Shown one piece after another: positions 1 through 10,232 of a stretch of 64,000 nucleotides of DNA (position 1 is its first letter; every line of letters starts with the position of its first letter). The DNA lies in assembly GCF_000426365.1 (NCBI RefSeq), contig NZ_AUFF01000001.1, positions 744,001 to 808,000 of the forward strand. The letters are read 5' to 3'. Both the position numbers and the translations under genes were made by a program. The notes under the pieces were generated by a model that did not search any database, was not told the DNA's origin, and saw only the letters and a program-made list of their open reading frames with translations. Source of the DNA: Arenimonas composti TR7-09 = DSM 18010 (lineage in GTDB: Bacteria > Pseudomonadota > Gammaproteobacteria > Xanthomonadales > Xanthomonadaceae).

Positions 1-669
1 GTGCAGCGGGCGGTCGCCGACCGCTGGAAGAAGGTCACCGGCGTCACCCTCGTCGAGGCCTACGGTCTGACCGAAACCTCGCCGGCGGCGTGCATGAACC
101 CGCTCGACCTGGCCGATTACAACGGCGCGATCGGCCTGCCGATCCCGTCGACCGACGCCTGCGTCAAGGACGACGACGGCAGGGCCCTGCCGGTCGGCGA
201 AGTCGGCGAGCTGTGCATCCGCGGTCCGCAGGTGATGGCCGGCTACTGGAACCGCCCGGAAGAAACCGCGAAGGTCCTGGATGCCGAAGGCTGGCTGCAC
301 ACCGGCGACATGGCGAAGATGGACGAGCAGGGCTTCTTCTACATCGTCGACCGCAAGAAGGACATGATCCTGGTCTCGGGCTTCAACGTGTACCCGAACG
401 AGATCGAGGACGTGATCGCGCTGATGCCCGGCGTGCTCGAGGTCGCCGCGGTCGGTGTGCCCGACGAGAAGTCCGGCGAATCGGTCAAGGTCGTCATCGT
501 GCGCAAGGATCCGGCGCTGACGCCCGAACAGGTCAAGGCCTTCTGCCGCGAGAACCTGACCGCCTACAAGCAGCCGCGCCTCGTGGAGTTCCGCGACGAG
601 CTGCCGAAGTCGAACGTCGGCAAGATCCTCCGCCGCGAGCTGCGGGATACGCCGCGCGTCACCGCCTGA
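1..669 (+). CDS. rpfB: Long-chain acyl-CoA ligase (FadD/RpfB type), C-terminal part
   Basis: This is the last 222 residues of an AMP-forming acyl-CoA ligase, which activates fatty acids with ATP and CoA. The N-terminus, including the P-loop, lies outside the window, so the GTG at base 1 is probably not the true start. Visible motifs are YGLTETSPA (adenylate-binding core), [19 protein letters not shown] with the hinge region, [11 protein letters not shown], and the C-terminal catalytic lysine in [12 protein letters not shown]. It lies directly upstream of rpfF on the same strand, the position of rpfB in Xanthomonas, where RpfB recycles free fatty acids and helps turn over DSF. The family assignment is secure; the rpfB name rests on position, and fadD would be an equally valid label. 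Confidence 0.9.
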   Translation: MQRAVADRWKKVTGVTLVEAYGLTETSPAACMNPLDLADYNGAIGLPIPSTDACVKDDDGRALPVGEVGELCIRGPQVMAGYWNRPEETAKVLDAEGWLHTGDMAKMDEQGFFYIVDRKKDMILVSGFNVYPNEIEDVIALMPGVLEVAAVGVPDEKSGESVKVVIVRKDPALTPEQVKAFCRENLTAYKQPRLVEFRDELPKSNVGKILRRELRDTPRVTA

Positions 670-853
670 GGCGGCACTCGGAGCAGGGAGCATTACGTCG
701 CCGGCGGGCAACCGCCGTCGCGACGCATCATGGCGGCAGGAATGCGACTCAGGTCCCGGACCCGCGGTTCACGCGGTGTAGACTCGACGGGCCCTCTTGC
801 GTTCCTCCTCAGGAACGTGTAGGGCGCCCATCCCTTGCCTCGGAGAACCCGCC

Positions 854-1750
854 ATGTCCGTCGTCGAAAGCATCAGCCGCGAGCCCCTCCCCACCTTCAG
901 CACGATCGAGCACGTTTCCGAGGCCGATTCCGGCATCGAGTGGTGCTTCATGCACCGCAGCCCGCGCCCCGGCTATCGCCCCTGTTTCTCCGAGACCCTG
1001 CTGGCGGAACTGCGCGAATGCCAGCGCCAGGTCGCGTCCCGCCTCGCGAACGACGGCAGCCACGGCGGCGAGATGCGCCACCTGGTGCTCGCCTCGAAGG
1101 CCGACGTGTTCAACCTCGGTGGTGACCTCGACCTGTTCGTGCGCCTGATCCGCAGCGGCGACCGCGCCCGCCTGCTCAACTACGCCCAGCTGTGCGTGTC
1201 GGTCGCCTTCCATTTCGCGCGGCTCGCCGAGGACCGGGTGAACAGCATCGCCGTCGTCCAGGGCGATGCGCTCGGCGGCGGCTTCGAGGCGGCGCTGTGC
1301 TGCCACACGATCATCGCCGAGGAAGGCACCGGCATGGGTTTCCCGGAGGTGCTGTTCGACCTGTTCCCGGGCATGGGTGCCTACACGTTCCTGTCGCGCC
1401 GGGTCACCCCGATCCAGGCCGAGCGGATGATGCTCGACGGCAACGTCTATCCGGCCGAGGAACTGCAGCGCATGGGCGTCGTCGACCTGCTGGTGCCACG
1501 CGGCGAAGGCCTCGCAGCCGCCCGTGAACTGGTCCGGCGCCGCCGGCGCATGAGCAATTCGCTGCGCGCGATGAACGCCGTCCGCGCGACCGTCGCTCCG
1601 GTCAGCCTCGACGAGCTGATGCGCGTGACCAATACCTGGGTCGATGCGGCGATGCGCCTGAGCGAGAAGGGCCTGTCGACGATGGAGCGCCTCGTGCGGG
1701 CACAGAAACGCCGCGCCGGCGATGCCCCTGCGCTGCGCCAGGTCGTCTGA
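854..1750 (+). CDS. rpfF: DSF synthase RpfF (crotonase family)
   Basis: The 298-residue enoyl-CoA hydratase/crotonase-fold enzyme makes cis-2-unsaturated fatty acid signals (DSF family) from acyl-ACP. I chose the ATG at 854 because the upstream 19 codons lack crotonase similarity and 298 aa is close to the usual RpfF length of about 289. The active-site segments are GDALGGGFEAAL and GFPEVLFDLFPGMGAY. Their glutamates, E145 and E165, match the two catalytic glutamates of Xanthomonas RpfF (E141, E161). It follows the acyl-CoA ligase and converges on rpfC, exactly as in Xanthomonas. In that family RpfF is also held inactive by binding the RpfC receiver domain. No strong promoter was recognised in the 184 bp upstream. 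Confidence 0.95.
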   Translation: MSVVESISREPLPTFSTIEHVSEADSGIEWCFMHRSPRPGYRPCFSETLLAELRECQRQVASRLANDGSHGGEMRHLVLASKADVFNLGGDLDLFVRLIRSGDRARLLNYAQLCVSVAFHFARLAEDRVNSIAVVQGDALGGGFEAALCCHTIIAEEGTGMGFPEVLFDLFPGMGAYTFLSRRVTPIQAERMMLDGNVYPAEELQRMGVVDLLVPRGEGLAAARELVRRRRRMSNSLRAMNAVRATVAPVSLDELMRVTNTWVDAAMRLSEKGLSTMERLVRAQKRRAGDAPALRQVV

Positions 1751-1757
1751 GACGGGC

Positions 1758-1787
1758 GACGGCCGCCGTGCAAGGGCGGCGGCCGTC
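1758..1787. terminator. Convergent hairpin between rpfF and rpfC
   Basis: A 10-bp perfect stem (GACGGCCGCC/GGCGGCCGTC) with a loop of about 10 nt lies in the 54-bp gap between the converging rpfF and rpfC stop codons. There is no clear T-tract on either strand, so it may be a weak bidirectional terminator or only an RNA-stabilising hairpin. Confidence 0.4.
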
Positions 1788-1804
1788 CACTTCCTGCAGG
1801 CTGC

Positions 1805-3925
1805 TCAGCCCGGTTCGCCGTCGCCTGGACGCGAGGCGCCACCGGGCTTGCCGCCGATCCGTGCCAGCTCGCGGCGCACCTGTTCCGCGGTCGCTTCCAG
1901 CAGCGTGCCGAGCAGGCCGATGTTGCGCCGCCACTCGCGCGCCAGCACCGCGTCCCCCGACCGCATGATCCCGGTGCAGCGTTCGATCAGGGCGGACGCG
2001 CCGAGGTTCTCGGCGACGCCCTTGAGCGCATGCGCCGATTCGCGCACCGCTTCCCACTGCCCCGCCGCCGCCGCGCGCTCCGCCTCGGCGAGGCAGCGGC
2101 TGGCGTCGCGCAGGCACTGGTCGGCGAAGTCGTCGAGGAAGCCCTCGCCGAGGCCCATGCCGGCCAGTTCCTCGAGCACGTCGGTGCGCAGGGTCGGCAC
2201 CAGCCGGTCCTTGCGCGCGGCCGGTTCGTCGGCGACGCCGCCGGCGATCTCCGCCAGCGCCTCGAGCAGGCGCGTCGCCACGACCGGCTTGGTCAGGTAG
2301 GCGAAGGCGCCGGCGGCCTCGGCGTCGCGCACCGCGTCGACGGTGGCGTCGGCGCTCAGCACCAGGATCGGCGTCCGCGTGCCGCCGGCCTGCATCACCC
2401 GCGCCTGCTTGATCACGTCCAGGCCCCCGAGCACCGGCATGTGCAGGTCGACGATCGCGGCGTCGAGGGTGTCCTCCTCCAGCCGCGTCAGCGCCTGCTC
2501 GCCGTCCTCGGCGAACACCGCCGTGTGCCCGGCGCGCTCCAGCAGGCGCTGCAGTACGAGCCGATTCGCCGCCTGGTCGTCGGCGACGAGCACACGCAAC
2601 GGCCGCACCCGCGCGCGGTGGCGCACGAACGGGTCGTCGAACGGGATCACCTTGCCGTCGTCGCCGAGCGCCGCCGGTGCAGCCGGCTCCTGCGCCGGCG
2701 CGAACTCCAGGTCCACCCAGAAATGGGTGCCGCCGCCGGGATTGTCCTCGAGCGCGATCGTGCCGCCGAGCAGTTCCGTCAGCGTGCGCGCGATCGTCGT
2801 GCCCAGGCCGGTGCCGCCGAAGCGCCGCGTCGGACCGCTGTCCACCTGTTCGAAGGCGTCGAAGATCCGCGCCTTGTGCTCCGCCGGTACGCCGATGCCG
2901 GTGTCGCGCACCGAGAAGCGCAGCGCCACCAGGTCGCCCCGCCGACCCCGCGCCATCACGTCCAGGCGCACGCTGCCGGCCTCGGTGAACTTGATCGCGT
3001 TGTGCAGCAGGTTCATCAGGATCTGGTTGAGGTGGCCGACGTCGCCGTGCAGCTCGGCCGGCACCGCGTCCTGCACCTCGACGACGAGCTGCAGGCTCTT
3101 CGCCGCGGCCAACGGCTGCAGCATCGTGCGGATGCGCCGCGCCAGGTCGCGCGGCGAGAAGTCGGCGTCCTGGCGCTTGAGCTTGCCGGCTTCGATCGCC
3201 GAGATGTCGAGCACGTCCTCGACCAGCAGCAGCAGGGTCTGTGCCGAGGTCTGGATGACGTCGGCGCATTCGCGCTGCTCCGGCGACAGCCGGGTGCTCG
3301 ACAGCAGCTCGGCCATGCCGATGATGCCGTTGAGCGGGGAGCGGAACTCGTGGCTCATGTTGGCGAGGAAGCGCGACTTCGCCGCGTTCGCCCGGCGCGC
3401 TTCCTCGCCGGCGCGGCGCAGGTCGCGCTGCAGCGAGATCAGGTAGGACGGGATCGCGACGAGGCCGATGACCAGACCCCAGGCCAGCCACGGAATGCCC
3501 TGCCAGTACGGCGAATTCAGGATCACCGTCACCTGCGTGGCCACCGCCATCGCCATCGCGAGCACCAGGTAGCGGGTGCCGTAGCGCAGGCCGTTGCCGA
3601 TCGTCACCCACAGGATGATCACGTACAGCGGCGCCAGCACGTCGCCCTTGAGCGTCATCATCGCCGCGCAGGTGCCGTAGTCGCCGAGCATGCCGATCAC
3701 CCGGCGCACGTGCGACACGCCGGGACGGATCGCGATCGCGAGAACCAGTGCGAGGCCGAGCACGGTCTCGCACAGCAGCACGTAGACGCTCAGTCGCGTT
3801 TCCGGATTGGCGTCGCCGCTGGCGGCCACGCCGGCGAGATAGGTCAGCAGGACGGCGGCGATGACCAGGCGGACGATGGCCTGGCCATGCTCGCTGTCGG
3901 GTCGGTTGGCGAACGCGGCGATCAT
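1805..3925 (-). CDS. rpfC: DSF sensor RpfC, hybrid histidine kinase
   Basis: The 706-residue membrane sensor has the full RpfC architecture. It starts with about five hydrophobic segments in residues 18-165. A HisKA domain follows with phosphoacceptor H192 ([11 protein letters not shown]), then an HATPase with N-box NLLHNAIKF and G-boxes DTGIGV and GGTGLG. A receiver domain spans about 444-560 with phosphorylated D493 (IVDLHMP), and a C-terminal HPt domain carries H632 (AHALKG). RpfC perceives DSF, phosphorylates RpfG through this relay and, in Xanthomonas, restrains RpfF by its receiver domain. The length is close to the Xanthomonas protein (about 726 aa). It lies 31 bp downstream of rpfG on the same strand, so the two are probably co-transcribed. 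No rpfH-like gene lies between them. Confidence 0.95.
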   Translation of the reverse strand: MIAAFANRPDSEHGQAIVRLVIAAVLLTYLAGVAASGDANPETRLSVYVLLCETVLGLALVLAIAIRPGVSHVRRVIGMLGDYGTCAAMMTLKGDVLAPLYVIILWVTIGNGLRYGTRYLVLAMAMAVATQVTVILNSPYWQGIPWLAWGLVIGLVAIPSYLISLQRDLRRAGEEARRANAAKSRFLANMSHEFRSPLNGIIGMAELLSSTRLSPEQRECADVIQTSAQTLLLLVEDVLDISAIEAGKLKRQDADFSPRDLARRIRTMLQPLAAAKSLQLVVEVQDAVPAELHGDVGHLNQILMNLLHNAIKFTEAGSVRLDVMARGRRGDLVALRFSVRDTGIGVPAEHKARIFDAFEQVDSGPTRRFGGTGLGTTIARTLTELLGGTIALEDNPGGGTHFWVDLEFAPAQEPAAPAALGDDGKVIPFDDPFVRHRARVRPLRVLVADDQAANRLVLQRLLERAGHTAVFAEDGEQALTRLEEDTLDAAIVDLHMPVLGGLDVIKQARVMQAGGTRTPILVLSADATVDAVRDAEAAGAFAYLTKPVVATRLLEALAEIAGGVADEPAARKDRLVPTLRTDVLEELAGMGLGEGFLDDFADQCLRDASRCLAEAERAAAAGQWEAVRESAHALKGVAENLGASALIERCTGIMRSGDAVLAREWRRNIGLLGTLLEATAEQVRRELARIGGKPGGASRPGDGEPG

Positions 3926-3956
3926 CGCGGAAGGCGGGCGGGCCGCGTGCGGGCGC

Positions 3957-5006
3957 TCAGGAAGCGGCGTCTTCCACGCCGAAGTGCTGGTGGATCTCGG
4001 CGATGCGCTCGCGCCGGCCCAGCAGCGCCTCCACCACCGCCGGGTCGAACTGCCTGCCGGCCTGCTCCTTCAGCCACGCCAGGGCCGCGTCGAGCGAATG
4101 CGCCGGCCGCCACGGGCGCGGGCTGGTCATCGCCGCGAGCACGTCGGCGACCGCGACGATGCGCGCCGGCAGCGGAATGTCGGTGCCCTTCAGTCCCTCT
4201 GGGTAGCCGCTGCCGTCCCAGCGCTCGTGGTGGCTGCGGGCGATGGTCGCGCCGACCTGGACGAAGTGGCTGCTGCTGTCGCGCAGGATCTCCCAGCCGC
4301 GCATCGGGTATTCGCGGATCGCCGCGAGCTCCTCGGTCTCCAGCGGCGCCGGCTTGAGCAGGATCGCGTCGGGCACGCCGATCTTGCCGATGTCGTGCAG
4401 CGGCGCCGCCATCTCGATGGTCTTCACCTCGTCCTCGGGCAGGCCCATCGCCTCGGCGATCAGCGCCGAATAGCGGCCCATGCGCTCGACCTGGGTCAGC
4501 CCGCCGCCGCCGCGGAAGGCGGTGGCGCGCGCCAGGCGGTGCAGCACTTCGCGCTCGCGTTCGTCCAGTTCGTGCATGCGGGCGAGCAGCTGGCGCTCGA
4601 GCTCGTGCGCGCGGAACTTCAGGTTCTGCTGCTGCTGGCGCAACGCCAGCAGGTTGCGGCAGCGAGAGCGCAGTTCGCGCGGGCGCACCGGCTTGACCAG
4701 GAAATCGATGACGCCGGCCTCGAGCGCGGCGTTGCGGATCGGCTCGTCGCCGACCACCGTGATCAGGATGATCGGCACGTCGCGGTGCGACAGCGGGCGG
4801 CGGAAGCGGCGCGCGAACTCGAGCCCGTCGAGCTTGGGCATCCGGTAATCGAGCAGCAGCAGGTCCGGCGCGCTCCGCTGCGACCACAGCAGCGCCTCCA
4901 CCGGATCGCCGAAGTCGGTGACCTTCACCTCCGGGCTGATGTCTTCGAGCAGATGGCGGAACATCGTCCGCTGCGAGGGCTGGTCGTCGACGATCAGTAC
5001 GTTCAC
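3957..5006 (-). CDS. rpfG: Response regulator RpfG, receiver plus HD-GYP domain
   Basis: The 349-residue regulator starts at a GTG (5006) and opens with a receiver domain (IVDDQPS, phosphorylated D53 in LLLDYRMP, K105 in FLVKPV). A coiled-coil linker and an HD-GYP domain follow. The HD-GYP signature is present: HDIGKIG (H204, D205), [12 protein letters not shown] (H259, H260; GYP 267-269) and VADV. HD-GYP proteins hydrolyse c-di-GMP, and RpfG links DSF perception to virulence or biofilm genes in Xanthomonas. Two things are odd. The usual ETGxH metal motif is GGLTQ here (also degenerate in Xanthomonas RpfG as I recall it), and the usual HP histidine before G-x-E-I-L is tyrosine (Y233). Binding capacity may therefore exceed catalytic activity. 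Confidence 0.93.
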   Translation of the reverse strand: MNVLIVDDQPSQRTMFRHLLEDISPEVKVTDFGDPVEALLWSQRSAPDLLLLDYRMPKLDGLEFARRFRRPLSHRDVPIILITVVGDEPIRNAALEAGVIDFLVKPVRPRELRSRCRNLLALRQQQQNLKFRAHELERQLLARMHELDEREREVLHRLARATAFRGGGGLTQVERMGRYSALIAEAMGLPEDEVKTIEMAAPLHDIGKIGVPDAILLKPAPLETEELAAIREYPMRGWEILRDSSSHFVQVGATIARSHHERWDGSGYPEGLKGTDIPLPARIVAVADVLAAMTSPRPWRPAHSLDAALAWLKEQAGRQFDPAVVEALLGRRERIAEIHQHFGVEDAAS

Positions 5007-5164
5007 GTAGGCTCCCGGGTGTACACACCGTTCGCCGCGGACCGCGGCGGGGCCAGCTTACGCCGGGCCTTTCGCGCCCAGCAAGCCGAGCAGGAGGAGG
5101 TCGGAGGTAGTCGCAGTGGGTTCGTTATCGCGGCTCACCCGTGGCTACGTGCTGTCTGGAGGAG

Positions 5165-5234
5165 AGCCCCCCTTGGTAAGGGGGGCGCGCCGAAGGCGCG
5201 GGGGATCGGGAGTAATGAGCCGGGGCCCGCGATT
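5165..5234. repeat. Intergenic repeat, copy 1
   Basis: A 70-bp unit begins with the hairpin CCCCCTTGGTAAGGGGG, runs through CGCGCCGAAGGCGCG and ends with GGGCCCGCGATT. It recurs as copy 2 at 5283-5351 with one G fewer. Both are followed by copy-specific palindromes: here an imperfect stem-loop at 5231-5251 and a 9-bp perfect stem at 5258-5279 (TTGTTCCGC/GCGGAACAA). The whole stretch 5007-5398 contains no credible gene; the short open frames across it are repeat sequence. Confidence 0.85.
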
Positions 5235-5282
5235 TCGCCGCAGGCGGAATCGTGGGGTTGTTCCGCGAATGCGGAACAACAC

Positions 5283-5351
5283 AGCCCCCCTTGGTAAGGG
5301 GGCGCGCCGAAGGCGCGGGGGATCGGGAGTAATGAGCCGGGGCCCGCGATT
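5283..5351. repeat. Intergenic repeat, copy 2
   Basis: This is the second copy of the 70-bp unit, nearly identical to 5165-5234. It leads into two palindromes unlike those after copy 1: GATTCGTGC/GCACGAATC (about 5348-5374), and AAGTCTGAGCG/CGCTCAGACTT (about 5382-5406), which overlaps the lysS stop codon and may end lysS transcription. Confidence 0.85.
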
Positions 5352-5398
5352 CGTGCAGCTTCACCGCACGAATCGTGGGGGAAGTCTGAGCGAATCGC

Positions 5399-6904
<1,506 letters not shown>

Positions 6905-6920
6905 GGCTCTTCAGCTTTCC

Positions 6921-6990
6921 GTAGGAGCGCCTTCAGGCGCGACCGCTTTGCGGATGAGTAGGAGGGCATCGCGGCTGAAGCCGCTCCTAC
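6921..6990. repeat. REP-like pair between prfB and lysS
   Basis: Two palindromic elements face each other: GTAGGAGCGCCTTCAGGCGC (6921-6942) and the reverse-oriented CATCGCGGCTGAAGCCGCTC form ending CTAC (6967-6990). The left copy has the GCGCC stem and the right the GCGGC stem. Confidence 0.85.
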
Positions 6991-7020
6991 AGGGCGGGCA
7001 GGGGCAGGCAGGGGCCGGGG

Positions 7021-8143
7021 TCAGGCGTCGGCGCGTTTGGCGCCGACTTCCAGCCCTGCCTTCAGGCTGGCCTCGATGAACTCGTCGAGGTCGCCGTCGA
7101 GCACCTTCTGGGTATCGCTGCGTTCGATGCCGGTGCGCAGGTCCTTGATGCGGCTCTGGTCGAGCACGTAATTGCGGATCTGGCTGCCCCAGCCGATGTC
7201 GGACTTGGTGGCTTCCACCGCGTCGCGCTCGGCATTGCGCTTCTGCATCTCGATCTCGTACAGGCGCGCGGCCAGCATCTTCATCGCGCGGTCGCGGTTG
7301 GCGTGCTGGCTGCGTTCGGTCTGGCAGGCGACGACGACGCCGCTGGGCACGTGCGTGATGCGCACCGCCGACTCGGTCTTGTTGACGTGCTGGCCACCGG
7401 CACCGGACGAGCGGTAGACGTCGGTCTTCAGGTCGGCCGGATTGATCTCGATGTCGATCTTGTCGTCGACCTCGGGCGACACGAACACCGAGGTGAAGCT
7501 GGTGTGCCGGCGGTTGTCGGAGTCGAACGGGGACTTGCGCACCAGCCGGTGCACGCCGGTCTCGGTCTTCAGCCAGCCGTAGGCGTATTCGCCCTCGACC
7601 CGGAAGGTCGCCGACTTGATGCCGGCGACATCGCCGCCGCTGACCTCCATCAGCTCGGTCTTCCAGCCGCGGTCCTCGCACCAGCGCAGGTACATGCGCA
7701 ACAGCATCTCGGCCCAGTCCTGGGCCTCGGTGCCGCCGGCGCCGGCCTGGATGTCGACGAAGGCATTGGCGGCGTCCATCTTGCCGGAGAACATCCGGCG
7801 GAACTCCAGCTGCTCCACCTCGCGGGCAGCCTTCTCGACGTCCCCGACGACCGCATCGGCGGTGTCCTGGTCGTCCTCCATCTCGGCGAGGTCGAGCAGC
7901 TCGCCGGCGCCGATCAGGCTGTCGGTCAGGCTGCGGATGCCCAGCACGACCTTTTCCAGGGACGCGCGTTCGCGACCCAGGCCCTGGGCGCGTTCGGCAT
8001 CGTTCCAGACATCGGGGCTTTCCAGCTCCCGGTTCACTTCCTCGAGACGTTCGACCTTCTGGTCGAAGTCAAAGATACCCCCTGAGCGAATCCAACCGTC
8101 CCCGGAGGTCGGCGATTCGCTGGCGGACGGGATTGAGTTCCAT
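7021..8143 (-). CDS. prfB: Peptide chain release factor 2 (programmed +1 frameshift)
   Basis: RF2 releases polypeptides at UGA and UAA. The true start is the ATG at 8141-8143. Codons 1-24 ([20 protein letters not shown] then RGYL) run into an in-frame UGA at 8071-8069. Reading resumes in the +1 frame from 8070 to the stop at 7021, giving 373 residues (E. coli 365). The stop-codon recognition motif SPF and the catalytic GGQ (GAGGQHVNK) are both present. The longer uninterrupted frame reaching 8211 is an artefact, because its N-terminus has no RF2 similarity. It precedes lysS as in many proteobacteria. Expression is autoregulated: low RF2 favours the frameshift. Confidence 0.97.
8068..8083 (-). 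promoter_or_regulatory. prfB programmed +1 frameshift site
   Basis: On the minus strand the sequence is AGGGGG-TAT-CTT-TGA-C: an internal Shine-Dalgarno-like element, three bases, the slippery CUU codon, the in-frame UGA and a following C, which favours poor termination. This is identical in layout to the E. coli prfB site. It joins the 24-codon leader frame to the main RF2 frame. Confidence 0.97.
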
Positions 8144-8272
8144 GGTTTCCGCGGCTGTGCTGTTCGGGGCGCGGATGATACCAGTCGCGTCGCGGCGGCG
8201 GCGTGCTTCACGGTTACGGGCGCGCGCCGCGGTTACACTCGGTGCAGAACCACGGAGGAGCTCCGCCCACCG

Positions 8273-10207
8273 ATGATCCGTCGGCTAACGCGCCCGCAGC
8301 ACCTGTTCCTGCTGGCGATCCTGGTCTGCACCCCCGCTCTCGCCACCCCCCCTCCCCCCACCGCTCCCCTGCTCGCCGATGCCGACGAGGCGGTCGCCTC
8401 GCGCTGTCTGGAAATGCGGGCGAACGACCCCGCCGCGGCGATGCGCTTCGCCGAGGACGCGCTGTCGACGCTGGCGACGCGGCCACCGGCGCCAGGTGAC
8501 GCCCAGGCGCGCGCCGCATTCGAGATCAAGCTGCACGCCTGCCGCGGCCGCGCCGCCGCGATCGTCGGCGACGGCGACCGTGCCGCCGACAGCGCCGTCC
8601 GCATCGACACCCTGCTCGCCGCGCATCCGATGCCACCGGAGTTCGCGCTGCGGGCGCTGTCGAACGCCGGCGCGAGCCTGCACCACGCCGGCCGGGTGCA
8701 CGAGGCGCTGGACTTCTACCTGCGCACGCTCGAGGTCGCCCGTCGTGACGAGGCCGAGATCGCCCAGGTCAGCGCCCTGGTCAACGTCGCCAGCATCCAC
8801 AGCGAGGAACTGGGCGCCTACGCGATCGCCGAGGACTTCTACGCGCGCGCGGCGGCCTTCGACGCCGGCAATCCCGACCAGCGCGCGGTACTGGCCTACA
8901 ACCGCGGCCAGAACTTCCTGCACCTGCAGCAGATCGAGGCGGCGCGTGCCGCGTTCACCGGCGCCCTGGCGCACGCCGAATCGATCGAGTTCGCGCTGGT
9001 GCGCGAACGGGCCCGCGCGGAACTGCTGGCACTGGATATCGGCGAAGGCCGCCCCGGCGCCGCGCCGGAGGCGCTCGAAGCGATCGCCCGCCGGCAGCGC
9101 GACGAGATCCACGACATTTCCGGCGCGGCGATCACCTGGCAACGCCTGTCCGAGCTGGCCCTCGCGCGCGGCGACGCCGAGGCGGCGCTGCGCCACGCCG
9201 GCACCGCGCGCGCCGCCGCGGCCGAAGGCAATTTCCGCGCCGAACAGCGCGACACCCTGCAGGCCGAGGTGGCGGCCCTCGCCGCGCTCGGTCGCTGGCG
9301 CCAGGCCTGGGAAGGCGCCGAGGCGCTGCGCACCCTGGAAGTCGAGCGCCTGCGGGCGCTGAACCTCGACGGCCTCGCCGGCCTGCAGGCGCGACTGCAG
9401 GACGCCCGCGACGCCCGCGAGCTCGAGCGCATCCAGGAAGCGCAGCGCATCGAACGCCTGGAACGCACCCAGGACCAGCGGCTGCGCAACGGCGCCCTCG
9501 TCGCGCTGCTGATCCTCGCGCTGCTGGCCGGCGCCTTCCTGTTCTACCAGCGGCGGGTGAATGCGCGGCTGAAGGTGCTGAGCACGGTCGATCCGCTGAC
9601 CGGGCTGCTGAACCGCCGCGCCGCGGAATCGCACCTGCGCCGGCCGGAATTCTCGACCCCGGCCGACGGCCGCTGCAGCGTCGTCTACCTGGTCGACGTC
9701 GACAACTTCAAGGAACACAACGATCGCCACGGCCACGCCGCCGGCGACCGCATCCTGCGCGAGATCGCCCGCAAGCTGCGCGCCGCCTGCCGTCCGGACG
9801 ACATCGTCGCCCGCTGGGGTGGCGAGGAGTTCCTGGTGGGCTGCCGTGGCCTCGATGCCGACCGCGCCGGCATCGTCGCCGAACGCCTGCGCCTGGCGGC
9901 ACGCGATGCCGCCGCCGGTGCCGCCGACGGCCGGCCGGTGACGGTATCGATCGGTTTCGCCTGCCTGCCCTTCCTCGCCGACGCCACCCACCCGGGCGGC
10001 TGGCCGGAAGCGATCAAGCTCGCCGACCGTGCGCTGTACGCGGCCAAGCACAGCGGCCGCGACATCTGGATCGGGCTGTGGGGCAAGGCGGGGCACGAGG
10101 CCGAGCTGGCCGCCGTGCTCGCGGATCCGGCGGCCAGTGCGGCCGCCGGCGACATCACCGTGCTGGCGAGTCGCCAACCGGTGACCTGGCCGCCGGCGCC
10201 GGACTGA
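8273..10207 (+). CDS. TPR-containing membrane diguanylate cyclase (GGDEF)
   Basis: The 644-residue protein starts at the ATG at 8273; the longer open frame upstream overlaps prfB and lacks a signal peptide. Residues 1-25 look like a signal peptide. An alanine-rich helical region with TPR-like repeats spans about 60-390 and would be periplasmic. A transmembrane helix lies at about 406-427 and a cytoplasmic GGDEF domain follows. The active site is GGEEF (516-520) and an intact inhibitory I-site RPDD lies at 507-510, so active c-di-GMP synthesis with product inhibition is expected. It sits between prfB and recJ in the rpf neighbourhood and is one of three c-di-GMP proteins here. The input signal is unknown. 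Confidence 0.9.
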   Translation: MIRRLTRPQHLFLLAILVCTPALATPPPPTAPLLADADEAVASRCLEMRANDPAAAMRFAEDALSTLATRPPAPGDAQARAAFEIKLHACRGRAAAIVGDGDRAADSAVRIDTLLAAHPMPPEFALRALSNAGASLHHAGRVHEALDFYLRTLEVARRDEAEIAQVSALVNVASIHSEELGAYAIAEDFYARAAAFDAGNPDQRAVLAYNRGQNFLHLQQIEAARAAFTGALAHAESIEFALVRERARAELLALDIGEGRPGAAPEALEAIARRQRDEIHDISGAAITWQRLSELALARGDAEAALRHAGTARAAAAEGNFRAEQRDTLQAEVAALAALGRWRQAWEGAEALRTLEVERLRALNLDGLAGLQARLQDARDARELERIQEAQRIERLERTQDQRLRNGALVALLILALLAGAFLFYQRRVNARLKVLSTVDPLTGLLNRRAAESHLRRPEFSTPADGRCSVVYLVDVDNFKEHNDRHGHAAGDRILREIARKLRAACRPDDIVARWGGEEFLVGCRGLDADRAGIVAERLRLAARDAAAGAADGRPVTVSIGFACLPFLADATHPGGWPEAIKLADRALYAAKHSGRDIWIGLWGKAGHEAELAAVLADPAASAAAGDITVLASRQPVTWPPAPD

Positions 10208-10232
10208 GCCCGGCGCCGGTCGACCGCCGACC

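Noticed and set aside
8144-8211. N-terminal extension of prfB
   Set aside because: It reads through the region before the true leader and has no RF2 similarity; the +1 frameshift accounts for the gene.
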